Origin: Collybia mongolica
Taxonomy: Eukaryota > Basidiomycota > Agaricomycetes > Agaricales > Clitocybaceae
Direction: 5' to 3'
Assembly: GCA_013420905.1 (NCBI GenBank)
Contig: JAAXNY010000005.1
Coordinates: forward strand, 1,550,001-1,614,000
DNA: 64,000 nt
The notes beneath the pieces were generated by a model. It was not told where the DNA came from, ran no database searches, and worked only from the letters and a program-made list of their open reading frames with translations. Of the stretch, positions 11,846 through 21,730 are shown in pieces. The position numbers and the translations under genes are program-made. Numbering within the stretch: the stretch's first letter is position 1; each line of letters begins with the position of its first letter.

Positions 11846-14392
11846 TACCAATCAAACCACGTGTTCATTATTCTATGAAGAAACCCCTGCTTGTCTCTCA
11901 AAACGACTAAATGACGTTGCTGACACTTCCGGTACCACAGTTCGCGCCCGAACACCCAGGACATGGAAGGGTCAGGAACACATGTCCTCAGTATGCCGAA
12001 GCCGCACAAATGTGTTTAGAAAGACAAAACCCCGCGACGTCAATAGAATCTCCGTAGTTCTGGTCCTATCTATGCGCGCTTTCGATATGTCCGTCACGTC
12101 TGCCGGAGAAATAGAAACTTGACACATTGTACATCGTAAGTCACTCGACACTGACATGTAAGGAACAAAAATCGTGGGTACCGGCTGGGTACATCTCAGA
12201 TCGAGAGTAAGAACATGAATCGCATTTCTCTCTAATAAATGGAACACATCTATGAGGAAGGTACCGACGGACCAACACAAAACCCCAAAGGGGAATCTGC
12301 TCTCATCACCAAACACTAAAGTCGGAAGTATGAAACGTTAAGTACTTGAAGTGCACTGGACTCGAAGCTTTTCAATCGAGAAGTCGAGAAGGGTGTGATA
12401 TGTATACTTATACACAATAAATCTCGCTTGTGCAATTCCACAATTTTTGTCTGTCAGGCAAGTTTGGAATAGGAAGTTAGGACCTTGTGTACCTCACAAG
12501 ATATCCAGATTTCATCGTTTTCCGTGGCGCTCCGACACCCGTTTCACCGTAGGTGTGGTTTTTGCGCCTGATTTAGCTGACACTATATATTGTCCAATGC
12601 CAAGAATATTTAGACGAAATTTTTTATTGTTCCGATATTGAGTTTGTAGATAAAACATACGGAGAGCGGAGTAATCGCCATTCGCCAAGTGGTCCACCCA
12701 GAATCATGACACGTGGGAAGGATGATGGCACAGATATATTAGTATAACCGACCTTAACAGGTCCACGTCCGAATATTTGGGACAACACGCTTCCTTGTGT
12801 TCCTCGAGGGACTTCCGGGAAACCCCTGAAAGATAATACAAGATATACCATCAGTCCGACGTTCATGGCGACAAAGTAGCTAGGAAGTGGAGTTTGTGTG
12901 TGGCGAATACCACTGACGTTGTTTCTGTGATTTGACCGGTTGGTCTAGGAACCCGTTGGGGTAAGTAGGACGAACATTGCGCCCGTTGATCCTAAGTAAC
13001 TCGGAATTGGAGGCAGGGAAGTAGAAGCTCATGTGTATCGCTAAAGGGTGATGAGAACCCTAGCTTCGTCACGGACGCAGGTCATGAGACCGAAGGAATA
13101 ATGGGACTAATTCACTCGAAAGACCCTTGTTCTCCTGATAGCATCCCGTAGAGCGGTGCCAGTAACTAAAGGACGTTTTATGTCCATCCCGAAATCGAGG
13201 TGAGCATGTATAGCGATATCGAGTCAGGAGACACAGTGAGGATAATTTTGAATATCTGTTGGTCTTCTTGCACGCGTGACAGAGGTACATCGGCATCCAC
13301 CTCCGTCATGTTCAGGTCGGCAGCCCGTTAATAAACGTCAAAGCGGAACGGCACGAGGGCTTGACCGAGAAATGATGAACCTGTTTAAGAAAACCTCATT
13401 AGCTATGCAAATTCAATCTTCCGTCATGGTTAGATATTAGTGTTCCTGTGGATGTTCCATGACCTTGACCTTGTATAGAAGAATTAATATTTCTCGGAGG
13501 GCCACTATCTGTTAGTAGCCTCAAACTAGTTGGGAAATGGAGCTAGAAATAATCCGAAGATGGTCTTCGAGGCTTGATGTGGCACGATCACGGGGTGTAG
13601 TTGGAGTATAAGAGTTTCCAGAAACGACATAAAGACCGCGTTCGATCCCGATACGCCGGTTCGGGTCCAATCCTGAATAAGACGATGAGAAGATCCAACG
13701 TAAGGTAGAACAAGGGTGGAGGTATAGACCGCGAAATATGTCCAACGTCGAACTGTCAAAAGAGGAAACATGGGAAGACGTCGAGCGAACAGACTCGCCT
13801 CCAGGGCCGTTCTCTGTGCAAAGTGTATGGTATCCCGGATTAATATCTCCTTGATTTCCGCCTTTCGTCCAAGCCAGCATCCAAAATATCACATTGACAG
13901 AAGGGAACCCGTCGAGTTCCTGAGTCGAAGTGCGCCCCTACGATGGATTTGAGACAAATGATACAGTAGGGCGACACCATTTGTTCGATAGCGTCCAAAT
14001 CCATCTTTACGGGATATTTGACAAGACTGATGCAAGTGAAAAAAATGATGAGAGTGCAAAATTTGGAGTTTAGGGTCCCGAGGGCCCAGACCTGGCGCCA
14101 CAAGTGCTTAGTTCTTAGCGGCGACCGGTGACCCCTGTGCCTGTTCACGTCTTTTTGCATTGGACGATTTACTGGACCCATCAGTCCGTTTTGAGGTGGG
14201 GAAAGTTAAGGAAGAAAAGGTACTGGAACTCTGGGTGAAATCTTCAATTATTCGGTAAGCTATTGGGCCGACTCCACGGCGTGGATTACTCTGATCATAT
14301 CCCCTAAAGCCCCTTTGTATATAAACCCTCGCGACATGAAATTCTAGCTCAAGCGTCGAGTCTCTTTCTCCCATTTCCTAGAATCCTTCATT
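11846..14392. other. Long intergenic stretch, no gene recognised
   Basis: Over 2.5 kb I found no spliced or unspliced coding region with a recognisable motif. Frames on the minus strand between 13521 and 14374 are open for up to 124 codons but carry no family signature. The last 75 bases form the promoter of the phosphatase gene, with tatataaa near 14319-14326, about 70 nt before its ATG. Confidence 0.4.
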
Positions 14393-14992
14393 ATGATTCG
14401 TTTCGACTCGATGCCCCCGGAGGTTATGCAGGCGATGTGCACGCCCATGCATTTAATCATGCCCCCGTCCAACAATCAAGGCTCGGTCACAGGTGCCCTC
14501 TATATTGGGTCCATGTCAGCGGTCAACGACGTGCCTCTCCTCCGAGAACATCATATCTCTCATCTCGTCCAAGTCCTCGACGCCTCATGGCTCCCTGTTT
14601 CAGAAAACGACGGATTCAACTGCTACCGCATCAATATCCTTGACCAGTCCTCAGTTGACCTCAGACCTCACCTCGAGGCCGTCTGCAACCACATTGACCG
14701 CGCGCTCAGAAGCGGAAGGAACGTATTGGTCCACTGCCAGCAGGTGAAAATTTTCTCCTCATGTGCTCCTTTTACTTTTGATTTATCATGACCTCAATAG
14801 GGCGTCTCGCGAAGCCCCGCCATCGTCATCGCGTACCTTATTCGTAATCAGGGGATGTCTTTTGACAATGCATACGGGCTGGTGAAACGAAAACGTGCTT
14901 GCGTCAAGCCCAACTCTGGGTTCATTCAAGCCTTACAAGAGTGGGAGGCACATTGGCGTCGCCCCGCCATAACCAGACGCTTCACTTCTTAG
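14393..14992 (+). CDS. Dual-specificity protein phosphatase
   Basis: Two exons (14393-14743, 14801-14992) encode about 180 residues, a single catalytic domain of the atypical DSP type that removes phosphate from Ser/Thr and Tyr. The P-loop HCQQGVSRSPA spans the intron and fits the C-x5-R active-site rule. The Asp in INILDQSSVDL is the likely general acid. SVTGALYIGSMSAVNDVPLL and HHISHLVQVLD are the usual N-terminal strands, and IAYLIRNQGMSFDNAYGLVK with the C-terminal NSGFIQALQEWEAHW are the helices after the P-loop. No targeting or docking domain is visible, so the substrate is unknown. Confidence 0.9.
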
Positions 14993-15043
14993 AGCTGTAA
15001 AAAAATACTGTCAAAGAAGCTCCATGACAAGGTGAGCCTTTAC

Positions 15044-15075
15044 CCTGAGCTCGCTAGTTTAAGCGAGCTCAACCT
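15044..15075. terminator. Perfect hairpin just downstream of the phosphatase gene
   Basis: GAGCTCGCT and AGCGAGCTC form a 9-bp perfect inverted repeat around a 6-nt loop, about 55 nt after the stop codon. It lies in the expected 3' UTR. A role in RNA 3' processing or stability is only inference. Confidence 0.3.
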
Positions 15076-16351
15076 TCCTTGTTTTAAAATTTCTCTCTGA
15101 TCCCTATCGATGACGTCAGACTCGGCCGCCAAGGCACCCCTCCTCAGAACACCCCACTTTTTTTAAATTCATATATCCAACTATCATTATTCCCCTCGCT
15201 TCCCTCTCGCTCGTTGTTAACGCTGTAGGCGCTTCACGTTCCTTTGGACTATTATATACACGGACAGTTACTTTCTGCGCCTTACAATATTTTGCTGTTA
15301 TTTTTTTGGGTAATTGCATCGCGAAAAATACTAATTGTTGTGCCATTTTCTCATGTTCAAAGGCAGCGACTAGGCGAGTAGGCGGCCAGGCCCTTGAGAG
15401 CCACATGGCGATTTGGATAAGAATTGTCCGCCCATCTGGCCGATACCTGAGTTTAGATAATAGATCTCTCCTGTCATGGCCGTTTGTTGTGGCTGGTCCA
15501 AATTTAAACATACCGTATGTTCCACGTCAGAAGTAAACACTGGGCATAAGGCTCTCCGAGTTGCCGAAAGAATGCTAAGCAAAATGTGCACCCTTGTGGC
15601 TCCCGCCCACCGAACAACTCCGCGCTACTAGTTTACTCAATCACACGATATCGTCTGCATCTTCGGCGCGAGGTAAGTAAGATGAATCAATCAGAGGTGG
15701 AGTAAGATTAGACGGGCATGATAGTTACATGCCAAATAACGGTCCTAAACGGTGAAAATGCATCGCCAAACATCCCGTTTTCTCACCTACATGATCCATC
15801 TAGGTAAGAACGATGACCAATTCTTCCTGTCCATAGTAAAAAGGTACATTGGCATGGTCGAGTCTCGAGACAGTGCACCATCCCTGTTTGTTGCGACCAG
15901 TAGTATAATTCATACTTCCCTGCTCAACCTAATCATGCTGCGACCATATTTTCCTTTGTCCTCAGCTTTGCGTCCCTAACAACTAGTGTGCCGTTCCACC
16001 ATTTCAAGTCTTTGAAGGCTCCACTCTAAGAAGAGCGCCACAGTGAGCGACACCAACCCAGGTTACCGGGCAATGACCCTGGCGGAAAGGAAGCTTCCTA
16101 TCGCGTGCGCTTTGGGTCTTTGGAAGAGAGTGGCGCCACCACGGACAAGGCCCATGTCGTTCACCGGTGCAGGAGTGGCACGTGTGCGGCTGTAGCCTTC
16201 ACTGCTGGCACTGAGCCATTAGGGTCGTACAAAGTTGAATGCAGATTTGAAATACGCGGTTCAGATAAACGTCTCATCATTTACACTGCGTATATCTGGT
16301 AGAAAAATAATGAATATTTTCATCAAAAGAATATGTGATGATCTTGCCATT

Positions 16352-16833
16352 TATCTGATATGTTTCTTTCGGGGGTATTTTGAGTTCATCCGTGAATTTT
16401 TCTTTGAGAAGCAGAGCAGAAAAATGCGGGGTGTTTCCTATGTGTTTCTTTGAAAAACACTTTGCATTTGTCTTTGGTTATTTTGGCAGGATAAAGAGAA
16501 AATATTTCCCAAAGGTGTTTCTTGGGGAAAAACTGTCTCTTTATCTCGGAGATATATTCAAACCCCCATGTTTCTCAAGGTAAAACTGCCAGAAATGGAA
16601 AAATATTAAATAATTCCTTTGGAAACATGGGTGTTCGAGTATATCTCCGAGGTAGAGTGCAAAATTTTCCAGGAGAAATACAATTAAAGAAATACTTCCC
16701 CTTTATCAAGAATAAGGATGGAAAGCATTTTTGTTGGAAACACAAAGGAAAGACCCTGCATTTTTCTGCTCTACATCTCAAAGGAAATTTCATGGATGAA
16801 CTCCGAATATTTCGGAAGAAAGCATATCAGATA
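16352..16833. repeat. Foldback element: two arms of about 220 bp in inverted orientation
   Basis: The left arm (16352-16580) and the reverse complement of the right arm (16616-16833) align along nearly their whole length with scattered substitutions and a few small indels. Matching landmarks are TATCTGATATG at the outer ends, GAGTTCATCC, GCAGAGCAGAAAAATGC against GTAGAGCAGAAAAATGC, CTCGGAGATATA, and CCCATGTTT at the inner ends. The spacer is only about 35 nt. An 11-bp direct repeat AATATGTGATG flanks the structure at 16330-16340 and 16891-16901. The segment is A/T-rich and codes for nothing recognisable. It looks like a foldback or MITE-type element, or a diverging palindromic duplication. 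Confidence 0.8.
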
Positions 16834-17355
16834 GACAGTGAGTTCATCTTGTATTTTTCAAACAGAAATATTGATTATATTCGTAGCAGAAATATGTGAT
16901 GGAAATGATAAGACATTTTTATGAATATAGTATTTTCTCAAGATAAATGGCTGGACGCCAGCAGTGGTTGTTTAGGTTGTACCGTCGTATGGTAGCATCT
17001 TTTCGGTTCAAGGCCTACGACAGCAGCAATGATATCGTCAGCAATACTCTGCTCCATGATTATTTGATAAATATTCAAGATCCTGGGCCGTCGTGGAAAC
17101 GCAAATCAGTAGAGGATAAGATATGTGATGGTAGTTTCGTGCTTGTAGGCAGAATTGACTGGCGTGTCGTTTGATTTAGGAGAACGGCGGTGCCTGTCTC
17201 GTGCTGAGACTTCTGGTTTGTCCAAATTCGAGCAGACGGGAGGCGAAGTGGGAAGCGATTTATTCTGTCAATACATTATGCGTTGTGTACAGTGCAAGAG
17301 GTGTGATATAGAAATGGCAGGAGATCTATCGCTGTCTTTCGAACGATGAAGAGCG

Positions 17356-17808
17356 CTAGAGACACCTCAGCATGCCATGTCTTTGCAAAAGAAGAAAGCG
17401 CACCCCAAATATGACGACCGCGAAGTCAAATATATATTCTCCTAGGCAACAAATATGTTAGCGTCCAAAGTATTCGGTCATCAACAAAGTACCAATGAAA
17501 CCTACCGCATTCAAGATATGATCGCAATAGTTCTGGAATGGTGCTCAGTGAAACTCACTACCGAGGAAGTGACACCTACGGCGGACATCCTTGTTTGGAA
17601 CCTGTGAAAGTGCAGGTCTGAAATCACATCAGTGTACATGAACTCTTATTATTCCGCAAGGCAAAACGAGACTTACGTTAAACCTGTTGTCCGCTTAATT
17701 CCAGCGAGAAAGGCGCTGATGAGCAAGGCATCAAAGCCAAGGCGTACTGTACAGCTGAGTGAAGGTAAAACAAGGCTGTTGAAGGAGCGTACCTAGTCCG
17801 CCAAGCAT
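17356..17808 (-). CDS. atg44: Mitofissin (Atg44/DUF1748 family)
   Basis: This is a tiny gene of five exons, from the start: 17793-17808, 17677-17746, 17580-17617, 17506-17532 and 17356-17441. They total 237 nt and join in frame to 78 residues. All introns are GT-AG (46-64 nt except one of 59 and one of 47). The product begins MLGGLVRLGFDALLISAFL, continues LAGIKRTTGL (family hallmark: a small, glycine-rich hydrophobic helix followed by AGxKRxTG) and ends with LECGEYIFDFAVVIFG. In yeasts this family sits in the mitochondrial intermembrane space and promotes membrane fission during mitophagy. It is divergent from GPC1, with 204 bp between start codons. The exact end of the last exon could differ if a further intron exists. 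Confidence 0.82.
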
Positions 17809-18012
17809 GCTGAAGGAGGTGAAGAAACCGAAAGTGAGAGACTTTCTCCGAGAAGGGAAGCCGAAGGCACAAGCGTGTAATGTTACGTAAGCACAATGTT
17901 CCCGATTTGCGGTGACAGTTACTTCGGCGCAGCAACCGCGTTTTTTCTGCTGGCCCATCAGCTGGCCAATCCTTTTCTCATTTCACATTGTTCGTAACAG
18001 TGGCCGTACACA

Positions 18013-19794
18013 ATGTCGTCTGGATCAAGGCCACCGTCGCCACCATTTGGCAAGACTTTTGAGCGATTTGTGCGGGACGAGCTTACTGCAGATTGGGCAA
18101 GCGCCTTCACACTACTGGGTACGCACTTTTGACCAGAACTATGCGAGACGACATGTGGGCGTTGACTCTGGTGTATGCAGACACTGTCGAGACTTATTTT
18201 GACTCCCATGTCGACCTCCTACAACGCAAGCTTCAGAAGCACAGCGACCGCCTCAAGCTGAAGGCAGAGGAGACGTTCAAGATCAAGGACCTCTCGGGAG
18301 ACCTTCTCGCTGAGAACTTTGATCGTGAGTTTAAGAACTTTAAGCTCAAGGTGCGTTTGGGACATTGTCATAGCTTTCGACGCGTCTCAACCTTTTCTGT
18401 CAACTCCAACAGCTCTCGACGCGAATGACAACGCTAGCTGCATCATGGCAGTCAGCAAAGGTCGTCCGCACGCGCGAGAAGGTCTCCTTTTTCTTCGGTG
18501 TAATGACATTGCTCTTTTCCGCACTAATGTTTGGGATGACTCCCCAGTACGTCATGTTTTTTCTTCCCATATGAAGACAGACCCTGACGTGCCATAAGAT
18601 GGATACACATCGCATACACCATTCAAGGATGTTATCTACTTCCACTGCGCTACTATCAATACAAGAAACGCGCCTGGCATTATTTCCTCTTTGACCTGTG
18701 TTACTATGTCACAATCCTCAACTTTATCTTCATCTGGTTCCTACCTTCGAGTCCGGCCCTTTTCGTCGCTTGCTACTGTCTATCACACGGTTCATTGGCG
18801 AGTGCAGTCATTACATGGAGAAATAGTTTGGTCTTCCACGATCAAGACAAAGTCACATCGCTCTATGTTCACATATATGCACCATTTACTTTCACGGTTA
18901 TCAGGTATGCCGTTTCCCTACTCCCTTAGTGCATATGCTGATAGCTCATAAGGCACTTCTACCCCAACGCGGAACACCGGTTCCCTGCCCTTGTTGAGTT
19001 ACCGCATCTGCAACCTATTCGTGCGCTACTTCTGAGCGGCGGAATATGTAAGTGATTTCCATGACATCGTACTTGTAAAAATCATTTACACCATCAACAG
19101 ATATGATCTGGCAATTCCTGTACTGGAAAGCAAGTCAGCTTTTCCTTCAAAGTATAATACGTAATTAATCTGTGTTTTTAGTTCCTCCTTGTTGACCGCC
19201 GCGCAAAGATACAATCAGGCCAACGTACAACATCCTTCTCTTTCCTGCTCAACGACAAACGTGGAGTCATTGGTCGTTCACTGTCATCTGTACCGCCAAG
19301 CTATCGCGAAGCAGCATTCATGGGAGGGCAGTTGAGTAAGTGGCACTTCATAATTCTCCTTGTTTCATTACTTACACGATATGCAGTATACGCTGTGCTG
19401 ACCGAGCTTCCGGCTGTGTTTCTACTATATGATAGCTCAATATGGAGCGGTGCCTTCCTGATTCTCATCTTCTCCGTGAGTGTGTGGAATGGAGGAGGGT
19501 TCTATATCGAAGTCTTTGGGCGAAAGTCTGTGTTTCTCATTTTTCGTATTTTATTCACCTTCCTGAATATGTTACTTGCATAGGTTTGAGCGAGAGCTCG
19601 AAGCTCTTCGTAAGGAGCTGGCAGAAAGTACGGCACGTTCAGGTCATTCTACACCTGAACAGAGGACCAGCCAGGGGTCGAACGGAGAAGAATTCTCGTC
19701 GATGGGCTCATCGCCAATTATGATCACAGGGGACCTCCAAAGTGTAACGCCCTTGGAGCTAAGCCCCAAAATGGATACGAAGAAGGATCTATGA
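18013..19794 (+). CDS. GPC1: Glycerophosphocholine acyltransferase 1 (DUF2838)
   Basis: This is a polytopic membrane enzyme that acylates glycerophosphocholine to lysophosphatidylcholine in phospholipid remodelling. Joined exons give about 430 residues. The N-terminal half is cytosolic and helical (HSDRLKLKAEETFKIKD, LRTRVKVSFFFGVMTLL-like block after 18470). Transmembrane helices follow, with the family signatures YTIQGCYLLPLRYYQYKKR, WHYFLFDLCYYVTILNFIFI, SHGSLASAVITWRNSLVFHD, KVTSLYVHIYAPFTFTVIRH and VFHxxP-like GGIYMIWQFLYW. The C-terminal tail is Ser/Thr-rich. Introns are short GT-AG. The gene shares a short divergent promoter with the mitofissin gene. I see no break. Confidence 0.9.
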
Positions 19795-20129
19795 CCTCCG
19801 TTGATTCGTGTTCGCTCCGTTATGTGTAAGGCTCGTATTTTTCTATTCTTCTGGGGCCCTTTGCGCCATTATTTAACGACCACTTCATGATATGTTACTT
19901 TACGCTCTCCCAGCATGTTATGTTTTCCTCGGGATTCATCTTGATATGATTGTAATATTGTACTTCTATACTTGTCGCCTTGATTTGATTTAGTAGTAAT
20001 AGTAGATTATGGTGTGCATGCAGAATAGATTATTAGATTTTATGAATTTGGACTTGGCACACGTCCCAACGACTTGCCCAGTAACTGTGACATAATCCAA
20101 CCATCTGTAATAACCTTTTCTTCCACTGA
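19795..20129. other. Short intergenic region between two plus-strand genes
   Basis: It holds the 3' UTR of GPC1 (A/T-rich, aatatt and aataaa-like signals) and the promoter of the next gene. No other structure seen. Confidence 0.4.
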
Positions 20130-21377
20130 ATGACGAACAACCTCGTTTACGACTGGGTCTCTCCCAGTGATGTTGCCGATGCATTGAGGATCGAACAGGA
20201 GGGTTAGCACCTATTAGATCGCCTGTTTCGTAAAGTCAACGCTGAATTTATCTGAAGGTTTTCCCTCAGATGAAGCAGCTAGTCTGGAAGCATTCCAGTA
20301 TGCCTCTCCTTCCGCGGGAGACCTCGTGTTCTTACCCATCATAGATATCGTCAGGCACAAGCCAGTGATCTCTTCCTAGGAGCATACATTTCCGGCGCAG
20401 GCGGACGTGAACTCGTCGGATATGTGTGTGCCACACTCTCACCCTCGACGACCTTAACACATGAATCCATGGCCACGCATGTTCCATCTACGGCATCAGT
20501 CTGCATCCATTCTGTCTGCGTCGCCAAAAATCATAGGCGGAAGCAGATTGCGCTGAATCTTCTAAAGGAATACATCTTGCGATTGGAAGCGGCGCGCGCA
20601 GCTGGGAAACCCTACGAACGCGTGCTCCTCATTTCTCATGAGCCACTGCGGCAACTCTACGAACGTGCAGGGTTTCAATGGGCCGGAAAGAGCGATGTGG
20701 TTCATGGCTCTGAGCCTTGGTACGAAATGCGCAAGGATCTCGGCTCTGGGACTCATGTTGTAACAGCACCAGAGGCCCCACAGATACCTGCGGGTCTCTG
20801 GGACGCGTTGCAACAATCCTCAACCCGAACCAGGCCATCCGCAAGACCCTTCACGGACTTTGAAGGTAACATCGACGACATCACATGCCCAGACTTACAG
20901 AACAACGCGATCTTGGTCAATAAATTTGACCTTTTATGCCCCAGGAACGGGTGTGGAAGCATCATCTTGAAAGCAAGGGTCGGCAAATGGGTTGAGAGAG
21001 CGAGTGTTCAGGTGCGCGTCTGTATTGATAGCCTCAGTGTCTGTTTACCCTATCGTACATGTAGATGGAACCTCAAGGACACCCGGCGCATCCGAACCTA
21101 CCCGCCTTACCTGTTCCCCCTGCGACGACTCATTGGTGGCTCATTACACCATCACCGATGGAGTTCGAAAACATAGGGTTCTCGCGCCCGATTCAGCAAC
21201 AATCGCCCTCCTGTGAGCGCATTATAAATGCATTAGACTTCCGACTGATATTTCTGGATAGCACCTAAGATGAAGCTTTTAGCGTGTGCTGAGTGCGACC
21301 TGGGTCCATTAGGATGGAGTCACGAAGGTGGATCTGAATTTTGGCTGGCTTGCTCAAGAGTGGGGTACCGAGAATAA
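20130..21377 (+). CDS. GNAT acetyltransferase fused to an Mss4-like zinc domain
   Basis: The N-terminal part is an arylalkylamine/polyamine N-acetyltransferase of the AANAT/PAA1 type: LRIEQEGFPSDEAASLEAFQ, RQAQASDLFLGAYISG, ELVGYVCATLSPS, LTHESMATHVP, the acetyl-CoA loop VAKNHRRKQIALNLLKEYI, LLISHEPLRQLYERAGFQW and VHGSEPWYEMR. After about residue 220 an Mss4-like fold begins, with zinc ligands CPRNGCGS (20938-20961) and LACAECDLGPLGW (21276-21314); Mss4 proteins bind Rab-type GTPases. The last exon is reached in frame only with the acceptor before CACCTAAG at 21261. Both halves look complete. Whether the fusion couples the two activities is unknown. Confidence 0.88.
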
Positions 21378-21730
21378 ACGCTCTTTGACAATAATAGCGA
21401 TGCTTAACTTTTAAGGGACATGTAATACTATGAAACAAATCCGTTGAGATAGCGATTTGAGGCAGACGCTTTTTGAACGGAGAAGATTTAGATTAGAGAT
21501 CAACCATTTTTAATACCAATCCAAGTTTGTGGCCCACGCCTGTATCGTACACGTTACTTTTGGTATGCAGCATTCCTTTCCTCTTTCCCCCTAATCAGCT
21601 CACACACCCTAAAACTGGACTCTATCTGCTTTCACAACAGGTTATACAACACCAAATGGGCTAACATACATCATGATGTAGTGACGGCCACCCCTAAGAC
21701 GTTAATAGCCGTGTCAATTGACTCTAGATA
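21378..21730. other. Convergent 3' region
   Basis: This stretch between two converging genes holds their 3' UTRs; nothing else seen. Confidence 0.4.

Larger units (their letters stand above)
14993..17355. other. Convergent intergenic region holding a foldback element
   Basis: It lies between the convergent phosphatase and mitofissin genes. Apart from the hairpin near 15050 and the large inverted repeat at 16352-16833, I see no coding exons. Bases 16300-16940 are clearly more A/T-rich than their surroundings. Confidence 0.5.
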
